Shown in pieces: positions 32,357 to 42,062 of a DNA stretch of 42,062 bases (its first letter is position 1; the number at the start of each line of letters is the position of its first letter). The stretch is from Actinomycetota bacterium (GTDB lineage: Bacteria > Actinomycetota > Acidimicrobiia > Acidimicrobiales > Ilumatobacteraceae). Made by a program: the position numbers and the translations under genes. The stretch covers positions 1 to 42,062 of the forward strand of contig WLJO01000020.1 of assembly GCA_009701715.1 (NCBI GenBank), written 5' to 3'. The notes under the pieces were generated by a model, which worked only from the letters and a program-made list of their open reading frames with translations, made no database searches and was not told the DNA's origin.

Positions 32357-33016
32357 CTAGAACAGCGTGAGTTCCTCGGACTTGCGGCCGCGCAGCACGT
32401 CGTAGTCCACCTCGACCCACCGGAAGCCCCGGGACTCGGCAAGCACGCGGGCCTGGGGCTTGATGGTCTGGGCCACGAAGATGCCGCGGATGGTGCCGAG
32501 CGAGGAGTCCATGCCGAGCCGCTCGATGTAGCGGGCCAGTTGTTCGACACCGTCGATGTCGCCCCGGCGCTTCACTTCAATCGCGACGGTTACACCGGAC
32601 GGGTCCTTGCACATCAGGTCCACCGGACCGATGTCGGTGGGGTACTCGCGCCGGATGAGTGTGAGCCCCTCCTCGATCATGTCGGGCGCGATGGCCAGCA
32701 GTTCCTGCAGGTGCGCCTCGACGCCATCCTTCTGCAGACCAGGGTCAACGCCGAACTCGTGTGCGGAGTCGGTGAACACCTCGTGCAACTCAATGATGAG
32801 CTTTTCGCCCTTGGGGTTCTCCACCTCCCAGGTCGTCTCGAGTTCCCGCAGCGTGTTCGGGGCGTTCATCCAGTTGAGTGGTTTGTATGCCCCGCCGTCG
32901 GAGTGGATGGCCACACACCCGTCCGCCTTCACCATGATGAGCCGAACAGCCTCGGGCAGGCGCGCCTCAAGACGTCCCACATAGCTCACGGTGCAGCGCG
33001 CAATCACCAGACGCAT
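32357..33016 (-). CDS. nucS: Endonuclease NucS (mismatch-specific)
   Basis: 219 residues. NucS (EndoMS) replaces MutS/MutL in most actinobacteria, cutting both strands at G-T, G-G and T-T mismatches. The N-terminal binding domain ([27 protein letters not shown]) is followed by the RecB-like nuclease core with Asp133 in GPVDLMCKD, then Glu147 and Lys149 in [10 protein letters not shown]; the spacing agrees with the D-x13-E-x-K site of the archaeal and mycobacterial proteins. The C-terminus LTLF fits a sliding-clamp-binding tail. It lies nine bases after the ABC1 kinase region on the opposite coordinate side, and both genes run on the minus strand. Confidence 0.97.
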   Translation of the reverse strand: MRLVIARCTVSYVGRLEARLPEAVRLIMVKADGCVAIHSDGGAYKPLNWMNAPNTLRELETTWEVENPKGEKLIIELHEVFTDSAHEFGVDPGLQKDGVEAHLQELLAIAPDMIEEGLTLIRREYPTDIGPVDLMCKDPSGVTVAIEVKRRGDIDGVEQLARYIERLGMDSSLGTIRGIFVAQTIKPQARVLAESRGFRWVEVDYDVLRGRKSEELTLF

Positions 33017-33026
33017 TCTGGGGAAC

Positions 33027-34610
33027 CTAGCTACTGAGGCGGTTCTGCATGCGCTTCTGGATGAGGGCGCGTCGTTCCTGCAGTTCTCGGTAGGTGAGCT
33101 TCTCCACCGAGGTGTCCACTCCGAGACTGGCCTTCACGCCCTCCATGTCGAGAGACCACGCGTTCTGCGTGAGGCCGAGTTCGGCCGCGAAGCGCTCGCC
33201 GTGCTTCTCGGCGAACATCATGGAGATATGGGCCACCTCGGCAAGGAGGTCGAGGTCCGGTGCGAGCCGGGCGATGGCTCCATCCAGGAACACCATGTTC
33301 TTCACGTAGAGCATGAGCTCCTTGGGCAGCCGCGCCCCGTAGCCGAGCAGCGCTTTCACGAGGCGCTGCACCTCGGCCACGAGCTCCTCGCCCGAGAGCG
33401 TGGTGGGGTCAATCGGTGGCCGGTCGAGACCGAGGTCCTTCATGACAGCCTGCAGGTCGGTGTCCTTCGGGAGCGCACCGAGGTCGCGCAGCGCACCGAG
33501 CTGACCGATCACGTCGTTGCCCGTTGCGAACATCATCAACCGGAGGAACGCGAGGCGTCGGTCCCCGGAGAGGCGGCCCACGATGCCGAAGTCCAACAGC
33601 GCTGTACGACCGTCGGCGAGCACGAACAGGTTCCCGCCGTGCAGGTCGCCGTGGAACACGCCATGGATGAGAGCGCCCTCCATGAAGGCCACCATCCCGG
33701 TACGGATCACGTCCTCGGTGTCGATGCCGGCGTTCTTCATCCCGACCACATCGTCGAAGTTGAAGCCGGACAGCCGCTGCATCACGAGCACCCGTTTCGT
33801 GACGAGGCGCGGGTGCGGTCGGGGGACGACGTACCCGCGCTGGTCGAGGTCCTTGAGTACCCGGGCGATGTCGATCATGTTGGCGGCCTCGAGGCGGAAG
33901 TCGAGTTCCTCCACGATGGTGTCGGCGAACAGCTCAACGAGGGCAGGGGGGTTTGCGAGCGCGGCGATCGGGATGCGCCCGACGAGGTGTGGCGCGAGAT
34001 AGGCGAGTACCTCAAGATCGCGGTGCACAAGGGATGCGACCTGCGGCCGTTGCACCTTCACCACGACCTCCTCGCCGGTGCGCAGCTTGGCGAGGTGTAC
34101 CTGTGCGATAGACGCTGCAGCGAGGGGCTTGCGCTCGAAGGACTCGAAGACGGACTCGATCGTGCGGCCGAGGTCCTCCTCCACCACCCGTCGGACGGCT
34201 TCCCACGGCTCGGCGCGAACCTGGTCGCGGCAGCGCTTGAACTCCGCGACGAGCTCCGCGGGGAACAAGCCCTCGCCCGAGGAGATGATCTGGCCGAGCT
34301 TGATGTACGTCGGCCCGAGCACCTCGGCCGCCTTGCGCAGGCGGAGCGAGATATCGGCCCTGCTGGCCGCCGTGTCCTTGAAGCGGCCGCGGCGCTTGCG
34401 CACGAGCCACGGGCTGATTGCTGTGACGACCTGTCCGGCCACCGTGAGCACCCGTGTGCCGGGTGGGAAGCGCTTTGGGCTCGTCAGTACGGGAACCTCG
34501 GCACGGGCCGCCCGGCGCAGTTCGGGGGCTTGCGCCATCCAGGGGATGTTGTTGGGGTCCAACGTCCAGGGGCCCTGCTCGGTGAATGCTCCCCAGTCCA
34601 GATCGCTCAT
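33027..34610 (-). CDS. ABC1/UbiB-family atypical kinase
   Basis: About 527 residues. Signature elements are the KxGQ motif [14 protein letters not shown], the Ala-rich loop [11 protein letters not shown] replacing a P-loop, VVVKVQRP with the catalytic Lys, [22 protein letters not shown] and the metal-binding LLDFGIVG. UbiB/COQ8 proteins are ATPases that support quinone biosynthesis; in menaquinone-only actinobacteria their exact role is unsettled. A C-terminal region after about residue 430 includes amphipathic helices. ATG 34610 (MSDLDWG) is used; ATG 34619 and GTG 34646 are in-frame alternatives with no decisive ribosome-binding site. Confidence 0.92.
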   Translation of the reverse strand: MSDLDWGAFTEQGPWTLDPNNIPWMAQAPELRRAARAEVPVLTSPKRFPPGTRVLTVAGQVVTAISPWLVRKRRGRFKDTAASRADISLRLRKAAEVLGPTYIKLGQIISSGEGLFPAELVAEFKRCRDQVRAEPWEAVRRVVEEDLGRTIESVFESFERKPLAAASIAQVHLAKLRTGEEVVVKVQRPQVASLVHRDLEVLAYLAPHLVGRIPIAALANPPALVELFADTIVEELDFRLEAANMIDIARVLKDLDQRGYVVPRPHPRLVTKRVLVMQRLSGFNFDDVVGMKNAGIDTEDVIRTGMVAFMEGALIHGVFHGDLHGGNLFVLADGRTALLDFGIVGRLSGDRRLAFLRLMMFATGNDVIGQLGALRDLGALPKDTDLQAVMKDLGLDRPPIDPTTLSGEELVAEVQRLVKALLGYGARLPKELMLYVKNMVFLDGAIARLAPDLDLLAEVAHISMMFAEKHGERFAAELGLTQNAWSLDMEGVKASLGVDTSVEKLTYRELQERRALIQKRMQNRLSS

Positions 34611-34700
34611 GGCCTGCATGCTGGCAGCGCCAGTGGGGATCTGCACCCTGCAGGACGCAGATCACACCGATCTGTGGCCCCGGGTTCGCCAGCGCCCGAG

Positions 34701-34754
34701 CCGACGGGCTAAACCAGTCCCTATGTCGTTCGCAGGTGCCCTAGCCCCCGTCGG
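34701..34754. promoter_or_regulatory. Imperfect inverted repeat upstream of the DHA2 exporter
   Basis: CCGACGGGCTA (34701-34711) and TAGCCCCCGTCGG (34742-34754) are reverse complements apart from a two-base bulge. The second arm ends 12 bases before the GTG start of the exporter. It could be an operator or a leader-RNA hairpin controlling this drug-exporter-type gene. Confidence 0.35.
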
Positions 34755-34766
34755 TTGGGTGGCCCC

Positions 34767-36200
34767 GTGACCGAGACGCTCGTCCGCGACGAAGTGACGG
34801 TGCTCGGGCGCACGTTCGAGTACAAGTGGCTCGTCGCAACGATCTACGTCGGGGCTGTGTTCCTCGACATCCTCGACATCACGATCGTTAACGTTGCACT
34901 TCCTCAGCTGGGCAAGCAGTTGAACAGCGATGCCGTGGAATGGGTGGTGGTGGGGTACACCCTTGCTCTCGCAGCGAGTATTCCGCTCGCGGGTTGGTGG
35001 TCCGACAAGGTCGGCACCAAGAAGGCCTTCCTCGTCAGCCTGGCGCTGTTCACCCTCGGGTCGCTCGCCTGCGGTTTCGCCAACTCCATGGGGATGCTCA
35101 TTGCGTTCCGCGTCTTCCAGGGCGTGGGCGGTGGCATGCTCACACCCGTCGGGCTGTCGATGCTCTATCGGGCCTTCCCGCCGGCCGAACGCATCCGTGT
35201 CGCCGTGGTCATCACGGTGCCCACGCTGCTCGCCCCCGCACTCGGTCCGATCCTCGGCGGTCTGCTCGTCACCCACGTGGGGTGGAGGTGGATCTTCTGG
35301 GTCAACTTCCCCATCTGCACCGTCGTGTTCATCGCCGCCGTCGCGGTCCTGCGGGAGCATCGTGAGTCGTCGGCGGGGCGGTTCGACCTACCGGGCTTCA
35401 TTCTGTCCGGCGGTGGCCTTGCCCTGAGCCTCTACGCACTCAGCGAGGGACCGAGGTCCGGCTGGACCGCGACACCCACGCTGCTCGCCGGGACGATCGG
35501 CGTGCTGATGCTGATCGCCTTTGTGTACACGGAGTTGCGGGTCGAGCATCCGATGCTCGATCTTCGCCTGCTCAAGAACCGAGGCTTCCGCAGCGCGAAC
35601 ATCGTGATGAACGTGTCGATGGCATCGTTCTTCGGCCTGCTGTTCGTCCTGCCGCTCTACTTGCAGAACTACCGCGGGATCAGCGCCCAAGCCTCGGGCC
35701 TCATCACGTTCCCGCAGGCGCTCGGCGTGATGATCACCTCGCAGATTGCCGGCCGGATCTATCGACGCGTTGGCCCGAGGAAACTGATCACGGTGGGTTT
35801 CGGTGCCGCTGCCGTGGTGATCCTCGCGTTCGTGACGATCGGCCCGAACACCAGTTTCTGGGAGATCCGCGGGCTGATGTTCGCCCGGGGTCTCTCCATG
35901 GGTCTGGCGTTCACCCCGATCCAGGCGGTGGCATACTCGTCGATCTCCCCCTCCGACATGGGCCGGGCGTCATCGATCTTCTCGACCCTGCGGCAGGTGT
36001 CGATCTCCGTCGGCGTCGCGGTGATGTCCACACTGCTCGCTGCGTTTACCAACCTCGTCGGCAAGCCGGTGGACCCCGAACGGGCGCTTCACGGCTACCG
36101 GGTGTCCATCCTCGTCTCGACGGTGCTGCTGGTCATCGCCACCAGTTGTGCATGGTGGATGGTGAAGGACGAAGACGCTGCCGCCACCCTCGGCAAGTAG
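34767..36200 (+). CDS. DHA2-family MFS multidrug exporter (EmrB/QacA type)
   Basis: 477 residues with about fourteen membrane helices. DHA2 markers are LDITIVNVALPQL in helix 1, the motif-A loop GWWSDKVGTKKAF, GVGGGMLTPVGLSML (motif C region) and the helix 5 segment LLAPALGPILGGLL with WRWIFWVNFPI. It exports hydrophobic or cationic compounds using the proton gradient; the true substrate is unknown. GTG at 34767 (VTETLVRDEV) is preferred to TTG at 34755. The divergent neighbour is the ABC1 kinase. It converges on the next gene, with 11 bases between stops. Confidence 0.93.
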   Translation: MTETLVRDEVTVLGRTFEYKWLVATIYVGAVFLDILDITIVNVALPQLGKQLNSDAVEWVVVGYTLALAASIPLAGWWSDKVGTKKAFLVSLALFTLGSLACGFANSMGMLIAFRVFQGVGGGMLTPVGLSMLYRAFPPAERIRVAVVITVPTLLAPALGPILGGLLVTHVGWRWIFWVNFPICTVVFIAAVAVLREHRESSAGRFDLPGFILSGGGLALSLYALSEGPRSGWTATPTLLAGTIGVLMLIAFVYTELRVEHPMLDLRLLKNRGFRSANIVMNVSMASFFGLLFVLPLYLQNYRGISAQASGLITFPQALGVMITSQIAGRIYRRVGPRKLITVGFGAAAVVILAFVTIGPNTSFWEIRGLMFARGLSMGLAFTPIQAVAYSSISPSDMGRASSIFSTLRQVSISVGVAVMSTLLAAFTNLVGKPVDPERALHGYRVSILVSTVLLVIATSCAWWMVKDEDAAATLGK

Positions 36201-36211
36201 CGCACAGCGGA

Positions 36212-37369
36212 CTAGGAGAACGTGCCGGCGGCCCCGTGGGCGTGATCGCACCACTTGGTCTCACCGTCTTTCACCTGTCCGGCCCCGACCCCCTCCAGGG
36301 CGGCGAAGGGACCGCAGGGGTGCGGGACGATCCAGACGTGGATCATCGGTGACGGTGCAAGCTTCTCCAATGGGGCTGTGCACGAACCCCCGACGGTGGT
36401 GACACCGGCAACCCTCGGCGTGGCACCGGGCGTGAAACACAGGTCGTCGTGGATGTGCCACTGCATGAGACGACCACCGACGTCGGGGACACCCCCGAGC
36501 GGGACGTTTGGCGGGAGCAAGAACATGACCGACACGAGCGTGCGGGAACCGTTTGTGCCGACCCGGTAGACGAGGGACTCGGGTGCGTCCGGGTTGAGGG
36601 CGTCGTCATCGTCGATGAGGTCCCACTTGATGAAGTGCTCGAAACCGGTGAGTTCATCGCCGATGGAGCGCCAGCCGAGGTTCTCGGCCACCCGATAATC
36701 GGCGAACGCCGGCAGGCGGGCGAGCGTGATTGCCACGAGGTTCTCGGCCCTCGCCTGTTGCTCGGGCGTCACGCCCTCGACACCCGAGAGGTCGATGGGT
36801 TGGGTGGGGTTGTAGGGCTTTGGGGGAACGGCAGCGCTGGCCACCTCGCCGGTGGCATCCGCAGCGGAGTGTCCGTGTGCGTCGTCCGCGTGTCCGTGAA
36901 CGGTTGTCCCACCGAGGATCATTGCGGGCAGAGCGAGCGCGGCCACGAGGAAGGCGGGAATGCCGGCGTTTACAAGGCGGATCTCGCGGGCAGCACCGGG
37001 TGTCAGCAGCACGCCGAGCGCGATGCCCACAGCGATGATGCCGAGACCGGCGCAGGCGGTGTCCGCAAACCGCATCGGCTCGCGGTCCTCGAGGCCGCCG
37101 ATCCAGGACACGCTGCTCACCCGGGTGACGAACCACGCGCCTGACATCACCGCGTTGATCGCCAGCCCGCCTGCCGCCACGGCAGGTGAGGCCCGCAGGA
37201 GCGCAACGATTCCCCACACCGCCTGGAGCGCCGCTGACCACACGAAGAGCAGGGCCAGAATCCGGTGCTCGGCGTGCGTGCCGATCACTGCAGCGTGGAT
37301 GCCACCCGCGCCAATCGACGCGCAGGCGGCGATGACGAGAGGGCTTGGGCAACGTGTTGCGGTGGGCAT
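36212..37369 (-). CDS. Membrane protein with His-rich loop and conserved C-terminal domain
   Basis: 385 residues. Residues 1-155 contain five or six membrane helices (for example LALLFVWSAALQAVWGIVAL). A histidine cluster follows at 158-167 (HGHADDAHGH). Residues about 200-385 form a soluble domain, probably extracytoplasmic, with GFEHFIKWDLIDDDDALNP, a PESLVYRV strand, QWHIHDDLCFTPG, and MIHVWIVPHPCGPFAALEG. I recall this soluble domain, including the VPDVGG...QWHIH block, as a widespread uncharacterised module. The His and Cys residues could bind a transition metal, a guess from composition. ATG 37369 is chosen over GTG 37390. No function can be assigned. Confidence 0.8.
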   Translation of the reverse strand: MPTATRCPSPLVIAACASIGAGGIHAAVIGTHAEHRILALLFVWSAALQAVWGIVALLRASPAVAAGGLAINAVMSGAWFVTRVSSVSWIGGLEDREPMRFADTACAGLGIIAVGIALGVLLTPGAAREIRLVNAGIPAFLVAALALPAMILGGTTVHGHADDAHGHSAADATGEVASAAVPPKPYNPTQPIDLSGVEGVTPEQQARAENLVAITLARLPAFADYRVAENLGWRSIGDELTGFEHFIKWDLIDDDDALNPDAPESLVYRVGTNGSRTLVSVMFLLPPNVPLGGVPDVGGRLMQWHIHDDLCFTPGATPRVAGVTTVGGSCTAPLEKLAPSPMIHVWIVPHPCGPFAALEGVGAGQVKDGETKWCDHAHGAAGTFS

Positions 37370-37425
37370 GGAGCCCGATGGTACCGGCACCCCTTGACCC
37401 GGCCGCGGGCGGGCAATGGTGCCGT

Positions 37426-38244
37426 TTAGAACCTCGGCTCGCGCTTTTCGCGCAGTGCCGCTACGCCCTCTCGATACTCGGCACTCCCCGTCATGGTGTT
37501 GAGCAGGGAGCGGGAGGTGTCCACCGACATCGATGGGTCCGAGGAGAGAAGATCATCGGCAATCTGGCGCTTGGTCGCCGAGACCGACGAGGGGGCAACC
37601 GACGTGGCGAGGCGGTGTGCGTACTGCTGGGCTGTGGCGAGTGCAGAAGCGCCGTCTGGGAGTACCTCGTTCCACAGCCCCCAGTCCCTGGTGCCCTCGG
37701 CCGTGACGATTCGACCCGACAGGAGCAGGTCGTTCGCCCGGGTGAGCCCGATGATCCGCGGCAGGATCCAGCTCAGGCCGTATTCGGCGGGCAGTCCGAG
37801 CCGCGGCGCGGCCGTCGTGAGCTTCGCGGTCGCCGACGCGAACCGAAGATCGCACCACGCCGCAACGGCGAGGCCGATCCCCGCGCACGCCCCGTTGACC
37901 GCAGCGATAACGGGCACACGCATCCCGAGTTGGTAGGCGAGCTCGGCGCGGAACTCTGGTCGGGTGCCGGCGGCGGGCCGTGCATCGTCGGCGGGCAGGC
38001 CGTCGTCGTACCCGCCGCGTTCGGCGTGACCCGCGAGTGCGTCGCTGTCGCCGCCCACGCAGAACGCCGGTGGTGTGCCGGTGAGCACGATCGCCCTGAT
38101 CGCTGGGTCCGCATCGAGCGTTGCGAGGAGCCAGCGGTACTCGGCATGCATGCGTCCTGTCCACGCATTGTGCCGCTGCGGGCGGTGCAGCCAGACGGTG
38201 GCGACGTGGCCCTCGATCTCGAGTCGGGTCGCCTTAAGCTCCAC
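37426..38244 (-). CDS. Enoyl-CoA hydratase/isomerase family protein
   Basis: 272 residues of crotonase fold. LHRPQRHNAW, the first oxyanion loop FCVGGDSDALAG, the second NGACAGIGLAVAAWCDLRFAS, and PRLGLPAEYGLSWILPRIIG with a Glu in the usual catalytic region are present, so hydratase or isomerase chemistry is possible, unlike the ECHDC3-like paralogue at 15065. Substrate specificity is unknown. The start is GTG at 38244, five bases after the cysQ stop, which implies coupled expression even though the two functions look unrelated. Confidence 0.92.
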   Translation of the reverse strand: MELKATRLEIEGHVATVWLHRPQRHNAWTGRMHAEYRWLLATLDADPAIRAIVLTGTPPAFCVGGDSDALAGHAERGGYDDGLPADDARPAAGTRPEFRAELAYQLGMRVPVIAAVNGACAGIGLAVAAWCDLRFASATAKLTTAAPRLGLPAEYGLSWILPRIIGLTRANDLLLSGRIVTAEGTRDWGLWNEVLPDGASALATAQQYAHRLATSVAPSSVSATKRQIADDLLSSDPSMSVDTSRSLLNTMTGSAEYREGVAALREKREPRF

Positions 38245-38249
38245 AGGGG

Positions 38250-38999
38250 TCAGGCCTCGCGCACTGCGGCAAGCACGTCGTCGGCCAGTTCCTGCCTGCA
38301 CACGAGGAAGTCTGGGAGCCACGGGTCTGCGGCGTTGTACTCGAGCGGGCTCCCGTCGATGCGGCTCACGTGCAGTCCGGCTGCCTTGGCCACCGCTGCC
38401 GGTGCCGCCGAGTCCCACTGGTACATCCCGCCATCGTGCGCGTAGATGTCGGCGTGCCCGAGGATGACGGCCATCGTCTTGGCCCCGGCGGAACCGAGGC
38501 GGATGGCATTGCACCCGAGCGCGCGACCGATCGCGATCGCGAGGAACGGTGTGCGGTTCCGGCTCGTGACGATGATTGGCTGCTCACGCCCATAGGGCTC
38601 CATTGCCGGCGGCGGGTCGGTGGAGAACACCGAGCCGACGGCAGGAAGGGACACGGCACCTGCGATCAACTGGCCGCGTTCCCAGAGGGCGACGTGCACC
38701 GCCCAGTCGGGCCGGCCCTGCTCGCCGTACTCGTTCGTGCCATCGAGTGGGTCCACGATCCACACCCGGTCCGCGGAGACCCGGGTGCGGTCGTCGCTGC
38801 CCTCCTCGGAGAGCACCGAGTCGCCGGGCCGTGCCTTGCGGAGTTCCTCCATGAGGAAGCGGTGGGCGGCGAGGTCGCCGTTGTCCATGACCTGCCAAGG
38901 GTGCGCGCCGCGGGCCCACATCTCCTCGCGCAGCGTTACCAGGAGCGAACCGGCCTGCTCAGCGAGCCGTGTTGCGAGTTGATGGTCGGTCTCAGACAT
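38250..38999 (-). CDS. cysQ: 3'(2'),5'-bisphosphate nucleotidase / inositol-monophosphatase family
   Basis: 249 residues. Metal-binding residues Glu65 and Glu66 in SEEGSDD, then DPLDGTNEY at 83-91, and WDSAAPAA in the C-terminal domain define the Li-sensitive phosphatase superfamily. The EEGSDD and GTNEYG wording agrees with CysQ, which converts PAP (the by-product of PAPS-dependent sulfotransferases) to AMP; inositol-phosphate activity is the alternative. The sulfotransferase and cysC at 25-26.5 kb would create the PAP substrate. The start ATG 38999 overlaps the stop of the upstream small membrane protein by eight bases. Confidence 0.88.
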   Translation of the reverse strand: MSETDHQLATRLAEQAGSLLVTLREEMWARGAHPWQVMDNGDLAAHRFLMEELRKARPGDSVLSEEGSDDRTRVSADRVWIVDPLDGTNEYGEQGRPDWAVHVALWERGQLIAGAVSLPAVGSVFSTDPPPAMEPYGREQPIIVTSRNRTPFLAIAIGRALGCNAIRLGSAGAKTMAVILGHADIYAHDGGMYQWDSAAPAAVAKAAGLHVSRIDGSPLEYNAADPWLPDFLVCRQELADDVLAAVREA

Positions 39000-39315
39000 T
39001 CGAGGGGTCCGTGCGCCTTCCGAGGCGGAGGGCGTCGCGAACGAGGCCCCGGACAACGGACTCGTCTGCTCCGGCCTCGACGAGGGATTGGACACGATCC
39101 TCGAGGCGCTCGGCATCGGCATCTTCGAACACGTCGATGCGGTCGCGCCGTGTTGCAGTAGTTGCGGAGAACACGCAGAGAGCGGCAACGGCAGTCGTAC
39201 AGCCGAAGGTCACCACCCATCCATTGTTGTTGCCGTTCACGGAACTGATGATCATCCCCGCAACGCCGGCAACCCACACGACGGTGGCCCCGCCCCTGAA
39301 CCAGCTGATCGGCAC
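38992..39315 (-). CDS. Small two-helix membrane protein
   Basis: 107 residues, not recognised. Two membrane helices (VVWVAGVAGMIISSV and TTAVAALCVFSATTA) are followed by a charged cytoplasmic helix region (DVFEDADAERLEDRVQSLVEAG). GTG at 39315 is the only reasonable start before the first helix. The stop lies inside the first codons of cysQ, so the two are translationally coupled. Third-position G/C use supports it as a gene. The C-terminal helix could be a protein-interaction segment. Confidence 0.65.
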   Translation of the reverse strand: MPISWFRGGATVVWVAGVAGMIISSVNGNNNGWVVTFGCTTAVAALCVFSATTATRRDRIDVFEDADAERLEDRVQSLVEAGADESVVRGLVRDALRLGRRTDPSNV

Positions 39316-39436
39316 CCGTCCATGCTGCCAGAGCAGCAGCCATTCCGGGCAACCAAGCGTCCGCGACCGCGGCGGCTATGCCCGAGCATCAGCGCGTTCT
39401 GAGCCGTGGCGAGGGAAGCGCCAGCGACGAGCCACA

Positions 39437-39473
39437 GTAAGGGCTATGCCGAAGCGGAGCGGCGGCAATGCCC

Positions 39474-39477
<4 letters not shown>
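39437..39477 (-). terminator. Hairpin overlapping the ettA stop codon
   Basis: GTAAGGGCTATGCCG and CGGCAATGCCCTTAC form a 15-position stem with two central mismatches around an 11-base loop. It includes the ettA stop codon (39476-39474) and lies in the 158-base gap before the small membrane protein. No T tract follows on the minus strand. It is a plausible terminator or 3'-end stabiliser for ettA. Confidence 0.55.
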
Positions 39478-41150
<1,673 letters not shown>

Positions 41151-41249
41151 AGCGCGCCCACGCTAGCGGTAGGGATTCACCGGGGCGTTCGGTCCACGGT
41201 GTAACGTTGCGCCGCTAGGGCACCAACACACCACTTGGGGGTTATTCGC

Positions 41250-42035
41250 ATGCTCTCCACCATCGCGATTTTTGACTATGACGGGGGCGGCCTCGGCACG
41301 TTCCTGCGGGCACTGCACGTGCTCGCCGGTATCGCCTGGATCGGTCTGCTCTACTACTTCAACCTCGTGCAGGTTCCGTCCTTTGCCGCCTATGGCGACG
41401 AGGGCCGAGCCCGCAACGTGTCCATCGACAAGCTCGCCCGACGTGCGCTCTGGTGGTTCCGTTGGGCAGCCATCACCACGTTCGTGCTCGGCATCCTCAT
41501 CATGGGTCTGACGAAGGACTACATGCAGGACTTCATGACGACCACGTCCACCATCGGCCTCGGCCATAGCGCAGCGATCCTCGTCGGCATGGCTGCGGGC
41601 ACGCTCATGATGCTGAACGTGTGGGGCGTCATCTGGCGCAACCAGAAGGTGGTCCTCGCCAACGCGGCCGGCGTGCTCGGCGGCGCCGAGGCCAACCCGG
41701 CCGCTCCCGGCGCAGGCCGCGCTGCACTGCTCGCCTCGCGCGCAAACCTCATCTTCAGCTTCTCGATGCTCTGGTTCATGATCGGCGCAGCCCACCTCTA
41801 CGGCGGCTTCGACGTGAACTCGGCCGGTAAGGCCTGGGCCTTCGTCGGAATTGCTGTCGCCGTCGGCGGCATCATCGAGTTGCTGGCCCTCGGCCTCATC
41901 GGCGGTAAGGCAGCCACCAACAAGCTGCTCTGGCCTTTCGAGAGCCACAAGAACGCTCTGATCTCCGGTGGTGTCCTGTGGGTCGTGTTGTACGTCCTGA
42001 GCGAGATCCTGCTCAAGACATCAGCCTTCGGCTGA
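41250..42035 (+). CDS. PuuD-like membrane protein (urate oxidase N-terminal domain family)
   Basis: 261 residues with about seven membrane helices. LRALHVLAGIAWIGLLYYFN with VQVPSF, then LARRALWWFRWAAITTFVLG, and GHSAAILVGMAAGTLMMLNV WGVIW fit the family of membrane domains found at the N-terminus of PuuD-type urate hydroxylases. The cytochrome c domain that completes PuuD is absent, so this is a stand-alone membrane unit. Several conserved His and Trp residues could ligand haem. Without other purine genes nearby, a urate role is unproven. ATG 41250 is used; TTG at 41235 is in frame. The last 27 bases of the window hold no feature. Confidence 0.82.
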   Translation: MLSTIAIFDYDGGGLGTFLRALHVLAGIAWIGLLYYFNLVQVPSFAAYGDEGRARNVSIDKLARRALWWFRWAAITTFVLGILIMGLTKDYMQDFMTTTSTIGLGHSAAILVGMAAGTLMMLNVWGVIWRNQKVVLANAAGVLGGAEANPAAPGAGRAALLASRANLIFSFSMLWFMIGAAHLYGGFDVNSAGKAWAFVGIAVAVGGIIELLALGLIGGKAATNKLLWPFESHKNALISGGVLWVVLYVLSEILLKTSAFG

Positions 42036-42062
42036 TTCCCGCATACGCAGCAAGAACGCGAA

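Noticed and set aside
41163-41218. 7-bp inverted repeat CTAGCGG...CCGCTAG between ettA and the PuuD-like gene
   Set aside because: The arms are short and 42 bases apart; chance occurrence is likely.

Overview
The window is high-GC bacterial chromosome, about 42 kb and almost wall-to-wall protein genes, with both strands used and short intergenic gaps. The gene content points to an actinobacterium: NucS (the MutSL-independent mismatch endonuclease), a wax-ester/diacylglycerol acyltransferase, an F420-type LLM oxidoreductase, split MFE-2-like beta-oxidation enzymes, frequent GTG starts and very G/C-rich third codon positions. Acidimicrobiia is the most likely class, but that is an inference from gene mix and not from a marker gene. 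I see no rRNA, tRNA, CRISPR array, transposase, integrase or phage gene.

Layout. 1-243: 3' end of an unrecognised gene. 248-2008: secreted GH18 hydrolase with an extreme poly-threonine tail. 2059-6438: thiolase, NADH pyrophosphatase (nudC), a lipocalin-like DUF protein, a small basic protein and an SDR. 6638-9720: a 54-residue protein, a WS/DGAT acyltransferase downstream of a PAP2 phosphatase, and a RecB-type nuclease. 9760-13868: SnoaL-like protein, then a minus-strand set of VOC protein, acyl-CoA dehydrogenase, MFE-2-type SDR and a BAX-inhibitor membrane protein. 14140-18473: patatin phospholipase, ECHDC3-like crotonase, a B12-binding-protein homologue without a signal peptide, and a metal ABC ATPase/permease pair. 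18493-23820: S51-like protein fused to a CysRS C-terminal-like domain, alpha/beta hydrolase, divergent larE, LLM oxidoreductase and serine hydrolase. 23864-28974: MFS exporter, sulfotransferase, APS kinase (cysC), M20 dipeptidase, nitronate monooxygenase-like protein. 28993-33016: geranylgeranyl-reductase-like flavoprotein, SDR plus MaoC hydratase, nucS. 33027-42035: ABC1 kinase, DHA2 exporter, a membrane protein with a histidine-rich loop, crotonase, cysQ, small membrane protein, ettA and a PuuD-like membrane protein.

Themes. Lipid and acyl-CoA metabolism dominates (thiolase, acyl-CoA dehydrogenase, two MFE-2-type SDRs, a MaoC hydratase, two crotonases, patatin, PAP2, WS/DGAT), consistent with an organism that degrades fatty acids or sterol-like substrates and may store neutral lipid. 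A second theme is sulfonate-ester chemistry: sulfotransferase next to cysC, with cysQ 12 kb away to clear the PAP by-product. The most unusual non-coding signal is a 51-bp dispersed palindromic element present twice, each time just 3' of a minus-strand gene. Three intergenic hairpins look like terminators and one perfect 9+9 bp dyad sits between larE and its divergent neighbour. I find no clear new multi-gene system; the best leads are the repeat element, the S51/CysRS-like fusion and the mismatched binding protein beside the metal ABC transporter.
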